From Streptomyces sp. S3(2020) (GTDB taxonomy: Bacteria; Actinomycetota; Actinomycetes; Streptomycetales; Streptomycetaceae): DNA of 53,100 nucleotides. Below the pieces are notes generated by a model that saw only the letters and a list, made by a program, of their open reading frames with translations, was not told where the DNA came from and did not search any database. Positions 25,403 through 34,532 of the stretch are shown one piece after another. Position numbers and translations under genes: made by a program. The stretch covers positions 1 to 53,100 of the forward strand of contig NZ_JABERD010000055.1 of the NCBI RefSeq assembly GCF_013044505.1, written 5' to 3'. The number at the start of each line of letters is the position of its first letter. The first letter of the stretch is position 1.

Positions 25403-27034
25403 GTGACTTCACTTGCGGATCTGATTCCGGCGCCGCGCGCCGTCGAGGGACCCGCCCGGTGCGGGTTCGTCTTCGGGGCGGACACCGCCCTGTGGGGCGC
25501 GCCGGGCACCGAGGGCACGCAGCGGTGGCTGCGCTCCACGCTGGGCGCGGCCCTCGGGCTGCCGCTGCCGCCGGGGCAGGAAGGCGCCGAGAACAGCGTC
25601 ACGCTGCGGCTCGACGACAGCCTGGACCCGGAGGGGTACCGGCTGAAGGTGACCTCCGGCTGGGGTGTCGAGATCACGGGCGGCGGCCCGGCCGGGGTGT
25701 TCTGGGCCGCGCAGTCACTGCGTCAACTCCTCGGCCCCGACGCCTTCCGGCGCGCTCCGATCGGCCCCGGACTCGAATACGGCGTCCAGCACCAGACCAT
25801 CGAGGACGCCCCCCGCTTCCGCTGGCGCGGCCTCATGCTCGACGTGGCCCGGCACTTCATGCCCAAGGACGGTGTCCTGCGCTACCTCGACCTGATGGCC
25901 GCCCACAAACTCAACGTCTTCCACTTCCACTTGACGGACGACCAGGGCTGGCGGATCGAGATCGGGAGGTACCCCCGGCTGACCGAGGTCGGCTCATGGC
26001 GGGCGCGTACCAAATTCGGCCACCGGGCCTCGCCGTTGTGGGAGGAGAAGCCGCACGGTGGCTACTACACGCAGGACGACATCCGGGAGATCGTGGCCTA
26101 CGCCGCCGAGCGGCATATCACCGTCGTCCCCGAAATCGACGTACCCGGCCACTCGCAGGCCGCCATCGCCGCGTACCCGGAACTCGGCAACACCGACGTC
26201 ATCGACACGACCTCCCTCTCCGTCTGGGACACCTGGGGCATCTCCGAAAACGTACTCGCCCCCACTGACAACACCCTGCGCTTCTACGAGGGCGTCTTCG
26301 AGGAACTCCTGGAACTGTTCCCGAGTGAGTTCATTCACGTCGGCGGCGACGAATGCCCCAAGGACCAGTGGCGGGCCTCACCCCTCGCACAGTCCCGTAT
26401 CAAGGAACTCGGGGTCGGCGACGAGGACGGGCTCCAGTCGTGGTTCATCGGTCACTTCGACACCTGGCTCACCGCGCGCGGCCGTCGGCTCATCGGCTGG
26501 GACGAGATCCTGGAGGGCGGTCTCGCCCGGGGCGCGGCCGTGTCCTCGTGGCGCGGGTACGCCGGTGGCGTCACGGCCGCGCGCGCGGGCCATGACGTCG
26601 TCATGTGTCCTGAACAGCAGGTGTACTTGGACCACCGCCAGCACGAGGGCGCGGACGAGCCGGTCCCCATCGGCTACGTCCGCACGCTGGAGGACGTGTA
26701 CCGCTTCGAACCCGTTCCACCCGAGCTGACCTCGGCGGAAGCGGCGCATGTGGTCGGCACGCAGGCCAACCTGTGGACCGAGGTGATGGAGGACCACGCA
26801 CGCGTGGACTACCAGGCCTTCCCCAGGCTTTCGGCCTTCGCCGAGGTCGCCTGGAGTGATCTGCCCGCCCCGGCGGAGCGCGACTACCCCGACTTCGAGC
26901 GGCGAATGGAACAGCACTACGAGCGACTTGACGCCCTGGGTGTCTCCTACCGGCCGCCCACCGGACCGCTGCCCTGGCAGCGGCGCCCAGGAGTGCTCGG
27001 CCGGCCGATCGAGGGGCCGCCCCCGAACCGGTAG
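25403..27034 (+). CDS. Beta-N-acetylhexosaminidase, GH20
   Basis: 543 residues. An N-terminal GH20b domain (about 1-135) is followed by the TIM barrel: RFRWRGLMLDVARHFMPKDG, FHFHLTDDQGWRIEI, VPEIDVPGHSQAAIAAYPEL, and the catalytic Asp-Glu pair in HVGGDECPKDQW that performs substrate-assisted hydrolysis of terminal beta-GlcNAc/GalNAc. No signal peptide, so it acts in the cytosol on imported oligosaccharide, consistent with its being the last gene of the ABC operon. GTG 25403 lies directly after the permease stop. Confidence 0.93.
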   Translation: MTSLADLIPAPRAVEGPARCGFVFGADTALWGAPGTEGTQRWLRSTLGAALGLPLPPGQEGAENSVTLRLDDSLDPEGYRLKVTSGWGVEITGGGPAGVFWAAQSLRQLLGPDAFRRAPIGPGLEYGVQHQTIEDAPRFRWRGLMLDVARHFMPKDGVLRYLDLMAAHKLNVFHFHLTDDQGWRIEIGRYPRLTEVGSWRARTKFGHRASPLWEEKPHGGYYTQDDIREIVAYAAERHITVVPEIDVPGHSQAAIAAYPELGNTDVIDTTSLSVWDTWGISENVLAPTDNTLRFYEGVFEELLELFPSEFIHVGGDECPKDQWRASPLAQSRIKELGVGDEDGLQSWFIGHFDTWLTARGRRLIGWDEILEGGLARGAAVSSWRGYAGGVTAARAGHDVVMCPEQQVYLDHRQHEGADEPVPIGYVRTLEDVYRFEPVPPELTSAEAAHVVGTQANLWTEVMEDHARVDYQAFPRLSAFAEVAWSDLPAPAERDYPDFERRMEQHYERLDALGVSYRPPTGPLPWQRRPGVLGRPIEGPPPNR

Positions 27035-27286
27035 GTCTCCCGAACAGGTTATGGATAAAACCCGCAAGCGTCACCGAAGAGTGTCAATCCGTACGCACCG
27101 GTGATGCCGTACGAAAACGGACCATCTCCCCGACGACGTGGGTGAATGCCTCCTAGCGGACCCCTGTCTTCGGCCCCTGCGAAGATGTGCCAGAGTTGCC
27201 ACGTCCGCCCTGTCAGCACGTACCGTACGGCAGCAACAGGTGGGACCAGCTGGGACCAGGTGGGGCAGCGGGAAGGGGCAGCCGGT

Positions 27287-28180
27287 TTGAGCACGCACGC
27301 ACCGCAGGCGGCGCAGACCGTCACGCTGCCCACGACGCTGGACGAGGCAGTGACGGCCCTCACCGCCATGCCCGCAGCCGTGCCCGTCGCGGGCGGCACC
27401 GACCTCATGGCCGCCGTCAACTCCGGCCAGCTCAGGCCCGCCGCCCTGGTGGGCCTCGGCCGCATCAGCGAGATCCGCGGCTGGCAGTACCAGGACGGAC
27501 ACGCCCTGCTCGGCGCCGGACTCACGCACGCGCGCATGGGCCGCCCCGACTTCGCCGCCCTCATCCCCGCGCTCGCCGCCTCGGCACGCGCGGCGGGCCC
27601 GCCGCAGATCCGCAACGCGGGCACCCTGGGCGGCAACATCGCCACGGCGTCCCCGACCGGCGACGCGCTCCCGGTCCTCGCCGCCCTCGAAGCGACCCTG
27701 ATCATCGCGGGCCCGAACGGAGCCCGCCGGGAGATCCCGGTGTCGCATCTGCTGGCCGGCATGGAGATGCTGCGCGCCGGCGAACTCATCGGCTTCGTGC
27801 GCGTGCCGCTGCTGCACGCGCCGCAGGTCTTCCTCAAGGCCACCGGCCGCACCGGCCCCGGCCGCGCGATGGCCTCCGTCGCGCTCGTCCTGGACCCCGC
27901 CCGGCGCGGAGTCAGGTGCGCCGTCGGAGCCATAGCGCCGATGCCGCTGCGGCCCCTGGACGCCGAGCAGTGGGTGGGCCGGCTGATCGACTGGGACAAC
28001 AACCGCACACTCGTCCCGGAGGCGCTGAACGCCTTCGGCGAGTACGTCGCCGCGGCCTGCATCCCCGACGCGGCCCCGGAGCCGGACGGCTCCGTGCAAC
28101 CGCTTCCGCCCGGCGTACTGCACCTGCGGCGCACCGTCGCCGCGCTGGCCCGACGAGCACTGGGGAGGGCGCTGTCGTGA
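27287..28180 (+). CDS. Molybdenum hydroxylase, FAD-binding subunit (CoxM/XdhB type)
   Basis: 297 residues from TTG 27287, chosen for GGAAGGGG eight bases upstream; the frame is open further up but without family sequence. FAD-binding motifs of the vanillyl-alcohol-oxidase fold: AAVPVAGGTDLMAAVNSGQL and RNAGTLGGNIATASPTGDALP. Subunit that passes electrons from the 2Fe-2S centres to an acceptor. First of three coupled genes; its stop overlaps the GTG of the iron-sulfur subunit. Confidence 0.88.
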   Translation: MSTHAPQAAQTVTLPTTLDEAVTALTAMPAAVPVAGGTDLMAAVNSGQLRPAALVGLGRISEIRGWQYQDGHALLGAGLTHARMGRPDFAALIPALAASARAAGPPQIRNAGTLGGNIATASPTGDALPVLAALEATLIIAGPNGARREIPVSHLLAGMEMLRAGELIGFVRVPLLHAPQVFLKATGRTGPGRAMASVALVLDPARRGVRCAVGAIAPMPLRPLDAEQWVGRLIDWDNNRTLVPEALNAFGEYVAAACIPDAAPEPDGSVQPLPPGVLHLRRTVAALARRALGRALS

Positions 28181-29784
28181 CCGACGACCGGCACGGAGAG
28201 GGCACACCCCAGGGCGGCGGCCGCTGGGACCCGCTGCCCCAGGGGGACTACGACGACGGCGCGACCGCCTTCGTGAAGCTCCCCGAGGGCGGGATCGAGG
28301 CCCTGCTGGCCTCCGACAGCCCGCTCGCCGCGCCCGGACACGGCTATGTGCCGCCGCAGATAGCGGTGGCTCCCGACGCCGCCGACCCGGCGGCCACCGG
28401 CGCCTGGGCGGTGCCCGCCGACGGCACCCGGTGGCCCGACCCGAACGCCGTGCCGCAGGGCGCCGGGGACGACCGGTTCATGTACAACCCGGGCGCGACC
28501 GGGCAGTGGAACTTCCAGGAGCACACGGAGGCCGCGGAGCTCGCCCCCGCGCCGGGTCACGACGTGACCGGGCAGTGGTCGATCCCCGTCGCCGGCGGTG
28601 ACCTTCCGGACGAATCGGGAGAGTTCACCACCTCGTCCCTGGTCGAGCAGTGGGGCGGCACACCGCCGGCCACCCTGCCCGGCGGCGCGGCCGCCCCGTG
28701 GGCGACACCGACGGGCCAGCCGTGGGACGACCACGGCGCGGACGGCGGCGCGGCCGTGCACGAGCACGGCGGACCGGACGGGAACGGGCACGCGCCGGCC
28801 GACGCGCTCGCCGCTCCGACGGACCGGCTCGAGCCGGACGCCCACGCACGCGTGGCGGCGGGCCCGGAGGCGCACGATCCCGGGCAGTCGCACGACTCGC
28901 CTCAGGAACACGACCCGGCCCAGCCGCACGACCCGGCTCCGCCGCACCGCCACACCGGAGCCGCCTCACGGCCCGCTGGAAGCCCCGGTGAGGCAGCGGC
29001 GGACACCGAGGCGTTTGAGGCCGCCCCGGACGCCGTGGAGGCCGCTGAGCCGCACGCGGAGCACGCCCCGGCGGACGGCGACGACGACGCCGTACCGGAA
29101 GCCGCGGACGAGCCCGCCGCCGATCCCGAGGCCGCCGACGAGCACGCCCCCGCGCCCTCCGGCGAGGAACACCCCCTCGCCTCCTACGTCCTGCGCGTCA
29201 ACGGCGTCGAACGCCCCGTCGCCGACGCCTGGATCGGCGAGTCGCTGCTCTACGTGCTGCGGGAGCGGCTCGGCCTCGCGGGCGCCAAGGACGGCTGCTC
29301 GCAGGGCGAGTGCGGGGCGTGCAACGTCCAGGTCGACGGACGGCTCGTCGCCTCCTGCCTGGTGCCCGCCGTCACCGCCGCCGGCAGCGAGGTCCGTACC
29401 GTCGAGGGCCTCGCCGAGGACGGGCGGCCCTCCGACGTGCAGCGCGCGCTCGCCAAGTGCGGCGCGGTGCAGTGCGGGTTCTGCGTGCCCGGCATGGCGA
29501 TGACCGTGCACGACCTCCTGGAGGGCAACCCGGCGCCGTCCGAGCTGGAGACCCGCCAGGCGCTGTGCGGCAACCTCTGCCGCTGCTCCGGCTACCGAGG
29601 CGTCGTGGACGCCGTTCAGGCGGTGGTCGCGGAGCGCGAGGCGCACGCCGCGGCGGAATCTGAGTCGGACACGGACGAGGCACGTATCCCGCATCAGGCG
29701 GGCCCCGGAGCCGGCGGCGTCAACCCGTCGGCCTTCGAGCCGCGCCATGACCAGGCGTACGGACAGGACGGAGGCCAGGCGTGA
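28177..29784 (+). CDS. Molybdenum hydroxylase, 2Fe-2S subunit with long disordered N-terminus
   Basis: 535 residues; ordinary CoxS/XdhC subunits have about 160. The typical domain is only the last 200 residues: ferredoxin cluster DGCSQGECGACNVQVDG with its fourth Cys in SCLVPA, and the second cluster CGAVQCGFCVPGMAM / CGNLCRCSGY. All eight Cys are present. The first ~330 residues are Ala/Pro/Asp/His-rich low complexity with repeats such as GATGQWNFQ/VTGQWSIP and HDP units, with no fold seen. GTG 28177 overlaps the FAD subunit stop. The extension could be a mis-set start, but the coupling and unbroken Streptomyces-type GC3 coding favour a real one. Confidence 0.82.
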   Translation: MTDDRHGEGTPQGGGRWDPLPQGDYDDGATAFVKLPEGGIEALLASDSPLAAPGHGYVPPQIAVAPDAADPAATGAWAVPADGTRWPDPNAVPQGAGDDRFMYNPGATGQWNFQEHTEAAELAPAPGHDVTGQWSIPVAGGDLPDESGEFTTSSLVEQWGGTPPATLPGGAAAPWATPTGQPWDDHGADGGAAVHEHGGPDGNGHAPADALAAPTDRLEPDAHARVAAGPEAHDPGQSHDSPQEHDPAQPHDPAPPHRHTGAASRPAGSPGEAAADTEAFEAAPDAVEAAEPHAEHAPADGDDDAVPEAADEPAADPEAADEHAPAPSGEEHPLASYVLRVNGVERPVADAWIGESLLYVLRERLGLAGAKDGCSQGECGACNVQVDGRLVASCLVPAVTAAGSEVRTVEGLAEDGRPSDVQRALAKCGAVQCGFCVPGMAMTVHDLLEGNPAPSELETRQALCGNLCRCSGYRGVVDAVQAVVAEREAHAAAESESDTDEARIPHQAGPGAGGVNPSAFEPRHDQAYGQDGGQA

Positions 29785-32090
29785 GCAACGAAGCCGCCAC
29801 CGCGACCACCCCCGCGGAGGCAGCCCCCGCCCCCGAGCCGATCCCGCACGGCATCGGCGTCTCCCTGCCGGCCGCCGACGCCCGCGCCAAGACCGAGGGC
29901 ACCTTCCCGTACGCGGCCGACCTGTGGGCCGAGGGCCTGCTGTGGGCGGCCGTACTGCGCTCCCCGCACGCGCACGCGCGCATCGTGTCCATCGACACGT
30001 CCCACGCGCGCGAGATGCCCGGCGTACGCGCCGTCGTCACACACGAGGACGTGCCCGGCAGCCCGGTGCACGGCCGCGGCAAGGCCGACCGCCCGGTCTT
30101 CGCCTCCGAGGTCGTACGCCACCACGGCGAACCCATCGCGGCCGTCGCCGCCGACCACCCCGACACCGCGCGGATGGCCGCCGCGGCCGTCATCGTCGAG
30201 TACGAGGTGCTCGACCCGGTCACCGACCCCGAACAGGCCTTCGAGGCCGAGCCGCTGCACGCCGACGGCAACCTGATCCGGCACATCCCGCTGCACCACG
30301 GCGACCCGTCCGTGAACGGCGAGATCGTCGTCGAGGGCCAGTACCGCATCGGCCGCCAGGACCCCGCCCCCATCGGCGCCGAGGCCGGCCTCGCCGTGCC
30401 GCGCCCCGACGGCGGCGTCGAGCTGTACCTGGCCTCCACCGACCCGCACACCGACCGGGACACCGCCGCCGCCTGCTACGGCCTGGAACCCGAGCGCGTC
30501 AAGATCGTCGTCACCGGCGTCCCCGGCGCCACCGCCGACCGCGAGGACCAGGGCGTCCAGCTCCCGCTCGGCCTGCTGGCACTCAAGACGGGCTGCCCGG
30601 TCAAACTCACCGCTACGCGCGAGGAGTCCTTCCTCGGCCACGCGCACCGCCACCCGACGCTCCTCAGATACCGCCACCACGCCGACGCCGAGGGCCGGCT
30701 GGTGAAGGTCGAGGCGCAGATCCTGCTCGACGCGGGCGCCTACGCCGACACCTCCGCCGAAGCCCTCGCCGCCGCCGTGGGCTTCGCCTGCGGCCCGTAC
30801 GTCGTCCCGAACGCCTTCATCGAGGGCTGGGCCGTACGCACCAACAACCCGCCCTCCGGCCATGTGCGCGGCGAGGGCGCCATGCAGGTCTGCGCCGCCT
30901 ACGAGGCGCAGATGGACAAGCTGGCCAAGAAGCTCGGCATCGACCCGGCGGAGCTGCGCCTGCGCAACGCGCTCGCCACCGGCGACGTGCTGCCGACCGG
31001 CCAGACGGTGACGTGCCCCGCACCCGTGGCGGAGCTGTTGCAGGCCGTGCGGGACTTCCCGCTGCCCGCGCTGCCCAAGGACACCCCCGAGGACGAGTGG
31101 CTGCTGCCCGGCGGCCCCGAGGGCGCGGGCGAGCCGGGCGCGATCCGACGCGGTGTGGGCTACGGCCTCGGCATGGTGCACATGCTCGGCGCGGAGGGCG
31201 CCGACGAGGTCTCCACCGCCACGGTGAAGGTCCACGACGGGGTGGCCACGGTCCTGTGCGCGGCCGTCGAGAGCGGCCAGGGCTTCACGACGCTGGCCCG
31301 CCAGATCGTCCAGGAGACCCTCGGTATCGACGAGGTGCACGTCGCGCCCGTGGACACCGACCAGCCCCCGGCGGGCCCCGGCTGCCGAGGCCGGCACACG
31401 TGGGTCTCGGGCGGCGCGGTGGAACGGGCCGCGAAGATGGTCCGTACGCAACTGCTCCAGCCGCTCGCGCACAAGTTCGGGATGTCCACCGAGCTGCTCC
31501 AGATCACCGACGGCAAGATCACCTCGTACGACGGCGTCCTGTCGACCACCGTCACCGAGGCGATGGACGGCAAGGAGCTGTGGGCGACGGCGCAGTGCCG
31601 TCCGCACCCCACGGAACCCCTGAACGAGTCCGGCCAGGGCGACGCCTTCGTGGGCATGGCCTTCTGCGCGATCCGCGCGGTGGTGGACGTCGACATCGAA
31701 CTCGGTTCGGTCCGCGTCGTCGAACTCGCCGTCGCCCAGGACGTGGGACGGATCCTGAACCCGGCCCAGCTCGCCGCGCGCATCGAGGCGGGCGTCACCC
31801 AGGGCGTGGGCATAGCGCTGACGGAGAACCTGCGCACCGCGCGCGGGCTGATCCGCCACCCCGACCTCACGGGCTACTCGCTGCCGACGGCCCTGGACGC
31901 ACCGGACATCCGGATCGTGAAGCTGGTCGAGGAGCGGGACGTGGTCGCCCCCTTCGGCGCGAAGGCGGTCAGCGCGGTGCCGGTGGTGACGTCACCGGCG
32001 GCCATCGCCTCCGCCGTACGGGCCGCCACCGGGCGCCCCGTGAACCGGCTGCCGATCCGGCCGCAGGCCGCGGTGGTGACGGCACAGTGA
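29781..32090 (+). CDS. Molybdenum hydroxylase, large Mo-cofactor subunit (divergent)
   Basis: 769 residues, normal size for XDH/CoxL large subunits, with the family order of domains (LPAADARAKTEGTFPYAADL, LRSPHAHARIVSID, GEPIAAVAADHPDTA, VRGEGAMQVCAAYEAQMDKL, LNESGQGDAFVGMAFCAI). The usual cofactor motifs are altered: GGGFGxK is replaced by GVPGATADRED, the QxHxxxEP loop reads RQDPAPIGAEA, and the C-terminal GAKGVGEPP that holds the catalytic Glu reads GAKAVSAVPVV. So substrate hydroxylation by the standard mechanism is doubtful, or the pocket is different. Overlaps the 2Fe-2S gene by four bases. Confidence 0.82.
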   Translation: MSNEAATATTPAEAAPAPEPIPHGIGVSLPAADARAKTEGTFPYAADLWAEGLLWAAVLRSPHAHARIVSIDTSHAREMPGVRAVVTHEDVPGSPVHGRGKADRPVFASEVVRHHGEPIAAVAADHPDTARMAAAAVIVEYEVLDPVTDPEQAFEAEPLHADGNLIRHIPLHHGDPSVNGEIVVEGQYRIGRQDPAPIGAEAGLAVPRPDGGVELYLASTDPHTDRDTAAACYGLEPERVKIVVTGVPGATADREDQGVQLPLGLLALKTGCPVKLTATREESFLGHAHRHPTLLRYRHHADAEGRLVKVEAQILLDAGAYADTSAEALAAAVGFACGPYVVPNAFIEGWAVRTNNPPSGHVRGEGAMQVCAAYEAQMDKLAKKLGIDPAELRLRNALATGDVLPTGQTVTCPAPVAELLQAVRDFPLPALPKDTPEDEWLLPGGPEGAGEPGAIRRGVGYGLGMVHMLGAEGADEVSTATVKVHDGVATVLCAAVESGQGFTTLARQIVQETLGIDEVHVAPVDTDQPPAGPGCRGRHTWVSGGAVERAAKMVRTQLLQPLAHKFGMSTELLQITDGKITSYDGVLSTTVTEAMDGKELWATAQCRPHPTEPLNESGQGDAFVGMAFCAIRAVVDVDIELGSVRVVELAVAQDVGRILNPAQLAARIEAGVTQGVGIALTENLRTARGLIRHPDLTGYSLPTALDAPDIRIVKLVEERDVVAPFGAKAVSAVPVVTSPAAIASAVRAATGRPVNRLPIRPQAAVVTAQ

Positions 32091-32209
32091 GCGCGCGGGA
32101 TCCGCAGCGGTACGAACCTCCGCCCAGCGTGGGGAAGTTGCTGGTGTGGATCCTGGTGTTCGCGCTGGCGGCGATCGTGGTCGTGCTCGGTGGCGTCTAT
32201 CTGACGTGA
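32087..32209 (+). CDS. 40-residue single-pass membrane protein
   Basis: Too short for most gene callers. GTG 32087 overlaps the stop of the Mo subunit (GTGA), and the peptide has a polar start (SARDPQRYEPPPSVGK) followed by one TM helix (LLVWILVFALAAIVVVLGGVYL) up to the end. Coupling suggests it is co-translated and perhaps anchors the hydroxylase to the membrane; that role is inference. Confidence 0.6.
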   Translation: MSARDPQRYEPPPSVGKLLVWILVFALAAIVVVLGGVYLT

Positions 32210-32225
32210 CGCCCGGGCGGTCCTC

Positions 32226-32530
32226 GTGACCGGCGTGATGGGCGTACGGGAAGTCGACGGTTGCCCAGGCACTCGCCGAGCGATTGCCGCGTGCCGCGCA
32301 CGTCCGCTGGGACCTCTTCCGACGGATGATCGTCTCCGTACGCCGGGACTACGACGGTGGCGACGAGGGGCAAGGCGGGGTACGGGGCGTACTGGTCGGT
32401 CACGGGACTGGACCGGGTGCTGCGGGAGCGGACACCGCGGATCGGTCCGTGGCTGGACACCTCGGAGCTGTCGGTGGGGGAGACGGTGGAGGCGATTCTG
32501 GCGGGGAGGGAACGCGCGAGGGTCGCCTGA
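32226..32530 (+). pseudogene. Decayed P-loop kinase / AAA ATPase
   Basis: Reading across frames gives GVMGV, then after a one-base insertion (GTACGGGAAGTCG) GKSTVAQALAERLPRAAHVR and WDLFRRMIVS: a Walker A kinase with its first helix. The rest of the core is deleted, and the end reappears in another frame as GLDRVLRERTPRIGPWLDTS and ELSVGETVEAILAGRERARV before the stop at 32,530. Together they are the two ends of a small ATP-dependent kinase of about 170 residues, now about 100 codons and frame-shifted. Confidence 0.65.
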
Positions 32531-32674
32531 CGTCTTCTGAGCCAAGGGGCGTTGTCAGTGGTGCCGCGTAGGGTTCCTGTCAGTGGGGAACGACGGCGGG
32601 ATCTGGGATCTGCGCCGTTCGGCCCGTCCTGCCCTGTTCGGGGACAGCGAGTTCTTTGCACGCACGGGGGACCA

Positions 32675-33838
32675 ATGAGCACGACCGCCACCGCGACCGC
32701 GGTGATCACCCTGACCGACGACGACCTGGAACGCTTCGTCACCCACGCCTCGACGCGCCGCTGGCTGGCGGGGCCCGGACTGCCCTCCGGCATCGGCCTG
32801 CTGAGCTTCACGGAGCTGGAGCGCGAGGGCCTGCGGACGGTGACCGACGCGACCGGCGACCCCGAGGGGCGGCTGGCCGAGGAGCTGCGGGACCAGCTGG
32901 TCATAGGCGGACTGCTCGACATCGAGGGCCAGGAGACGGAACCGGTCCTGCTCGACGGCGCGACGGGCGAGGTGTCCACGACCGACTTCTGGTACGACAC
33001 CCCGGAGCTGATGGAGCGCCGCCCGCTGGCCCCCTCGCTGGAGAAGCTGGTGCGCTTCGCGACGGCGGCGGAGGAACTGGCCGGGCTGCGCGGACAGTTC
33101 GCCTCCTACGCCGGCCGCTTCGGACCGCAGGTGGCGGCGGAGGCCTCGCGTCAGCTGCTCGCGGTCTTCGAGGAGGGTGTGGACGGTGAGGTGCCGTCGT
33201 ACTGGCGGATGGCGGCGCTGATCCGCCCGCTGTCCCTCGTCGCGGGCCCGGGCACATCGTCCGGGTCGGCCCTGGACCTTCCCGCCCGTCTCCTGGACCA
33301 GGAGTTCGGGCAGGGCGGGGTCTGGCGTTTCGAGGACGTCGACTTCCCCGCCACGCTCACGCACGAACCGACCCGCCGTTTCCTGCGCGACACCGGCCTG
33401 CCCGAGGACGCCGTCCTCTTCCAACTGGACACGGACGTCCCGCTGCCGACCCTCGCCGAGCACCACGCGGACGACCCCGGCGCGGAACTCCCCGACGGCG
33501 CCGACCACTTGATCCGCCTCGGCTACCTCGTCGAGGACAACAGCCTCGTCCTCGACGGCAGAACGGGCGCGGTCCTGCACTGGAGCGAGCCCGAGGCGAG
33601 GCTGTACCCGCTGAACACGGACGTCTCCACGCTGGCCTTCACCCTCTGGCTGCTGCACCACGAGCGAGCGCTCGACGAGAACCTGGAACACGGCCTGTCA
33701 GAGGGCCCGTACGCCCAGCTGGCGGCCACCATGACCCAGGTCCTGTCGACCGTCGACCCGACCGGCACGGACGTCGCCTGGCACTACTGGACGGAGGCGT
33801 TCCAGGACGAGGCGGGCGGGGTGCTCAGCGCCCAGTGA
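32675..33838 (+). CDS. SUKH-4 family protein, two domains
   Basis: 387 residues. Two tandem copies of the SUKH-4 pattern: FLRDTGLPEDAVLFQLDTD and GAVLHWSEPEARLYPLNTDV in the second half, and the weaker RWLAGPGLPSGIGLLSFTEL / LLDGATGEVSTTDFWYDTPE in the first. SUKH proteins are often immunity proteins to polymorphic toxins, but in Streptomyces they are also very common with no toxin nearby, as here. ATG 32675. Confidence 0.75.
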   Translation: MSTTATATAVITLTDDDLERFVTHASTRRWLAGPGLPSGIGLLSFTELEREGLRTVTDATGDPEGRLAEELRDQLVIGGLLDIEGQETEPVLLDGATGEVSTTDFWYDTPELMERRPLAPSLEKLVRFATAAEELAGLRGQFASYAGRFGPQVAAEASRQLLAVFEEGVDGEVPSYWRMAALIRPLSLVAGPGTSSGSALDLPARLLDQEFGQGGVWRFEDVDFPATLTHEPTRRFLRDTGLPEDAVLFQLDTDVPLPTLAEHHADDPGAELPDGADHLIRLGYLVEDNSLVLDGRTGAVLHWSEPEARLYPLNTDVSTLAFTLWLLHHERALDENLEHGLSEGPYAQLAATMTQVLSTVDPTGTDVAWHYWTEAFQDEAGGVLSAQ

Positions 33839-33884
33839 CGTCATCCGCGTGACGTTTCGACCGACCCCGCTCGCGGCCCGCCGC

Positions 33885-34529
33885 TCAGGCCTGCGGTGCC
33901 CCGGGACCCGTCGCCGGACCACCAGGCTCCGATGCCGAACCGCCGGGATCCGCCACGTCCGGCGCGGCGGACGTGGCGCCCGGAGCAGGCGCCTCGGGGG
34001 TCTCCAGCACCGGGTGGGGCTCCGTGCGGGCGGCGATCTCGGGCTCGGCCTCCCACAGTTTCGTCTGCCGTTCGCGTGCCTCCTCGGCAGACCGGGTGAT
34101 CAGTGCGCGCAGCTCGGTGAGATCCAGGGAGCCGCGGTCCGGCCGGTCGTCCTCGACGTCGTCCGGCAGCAGCACGTGCTCTCCGTCGAGCGGGAAGACA
34201 CTCGAGAAGTACGGCACCCAGGACGTGTGGTTCTCCCGCACGAGGAAAGCGACCTGCGGCCGGTCGGCTTCGGGGGAGAGGCGCCAGGCGGGCTGCTCGG
34301 CCGAACCCTCGATGCCCTCGATGCTGAGCATCCGGATGGTCAGCTCACCCTCGTCACTGCCCTTGAGTACCTCGGCGGGCGCGGTCCGGAAGGTGCCCAA
34401 CCGGCGGGCTGCGCGGGCCTCGTGGTCCTCGGTGACCGACTCCAGGGTGCTCTCGCGCAGGACGACGACCGCCTGGCAGTCGCGGATGCGCTGCAGCAGG
34501 GTCGGTGTGGTCGTGAGATGCGTCGTCAT
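33885..34529 (-). CDS. Unknown protein coupled to the metalloprotease gene
   Basis: 214 residues. First half beta-rich: QAVVVLRESTLESV, TFRTAPAEVLKG, ELTIRMLSIE, VAFLVRENHTSWVPYFSSVF; this spacing (surface-exposed strand, evLKG turn, FLV strand) vaguely recalls the OB-like NTR/TIMP fold, though the disulfide Cys of TIMPs are missing. The last 45 residues are Pro/Ala/Gly-rich. No signal peptide. It starts three bases after the metalloprotease stop, so the two form an operon. Function not recognised. Confidence 0.65.
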   Translation of the reverse strand: MTTHLTTTPTLLQRIRDCQAVVVLRESTLESVTEDHEARAARRLGTFRTAPAEVLKGSDEGELTIRMLSIEGIEGSAEQPAWRLSPEADRPQVAFLVRENHTSWVPYFSSVFPLDGEHVLLPDDVEDDRPDRGSLDLTELRALITRSAEEARERQTKLWEAEPEIAARTEPHPVLETPEAPAPGATSAAPDVADPGGSASEPGGPATGPGAPQA

Positions 34530-34532
34530 GGC

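Noticed and set aside
29694..31859. 721-codon frame antisense to the Mo subunit, and a similar 820-codon frame on the plus strand
   Set aside because: Same GC artefact; composition is Arg/Gly/Ala-rich and the coupled operon frame explains the region.
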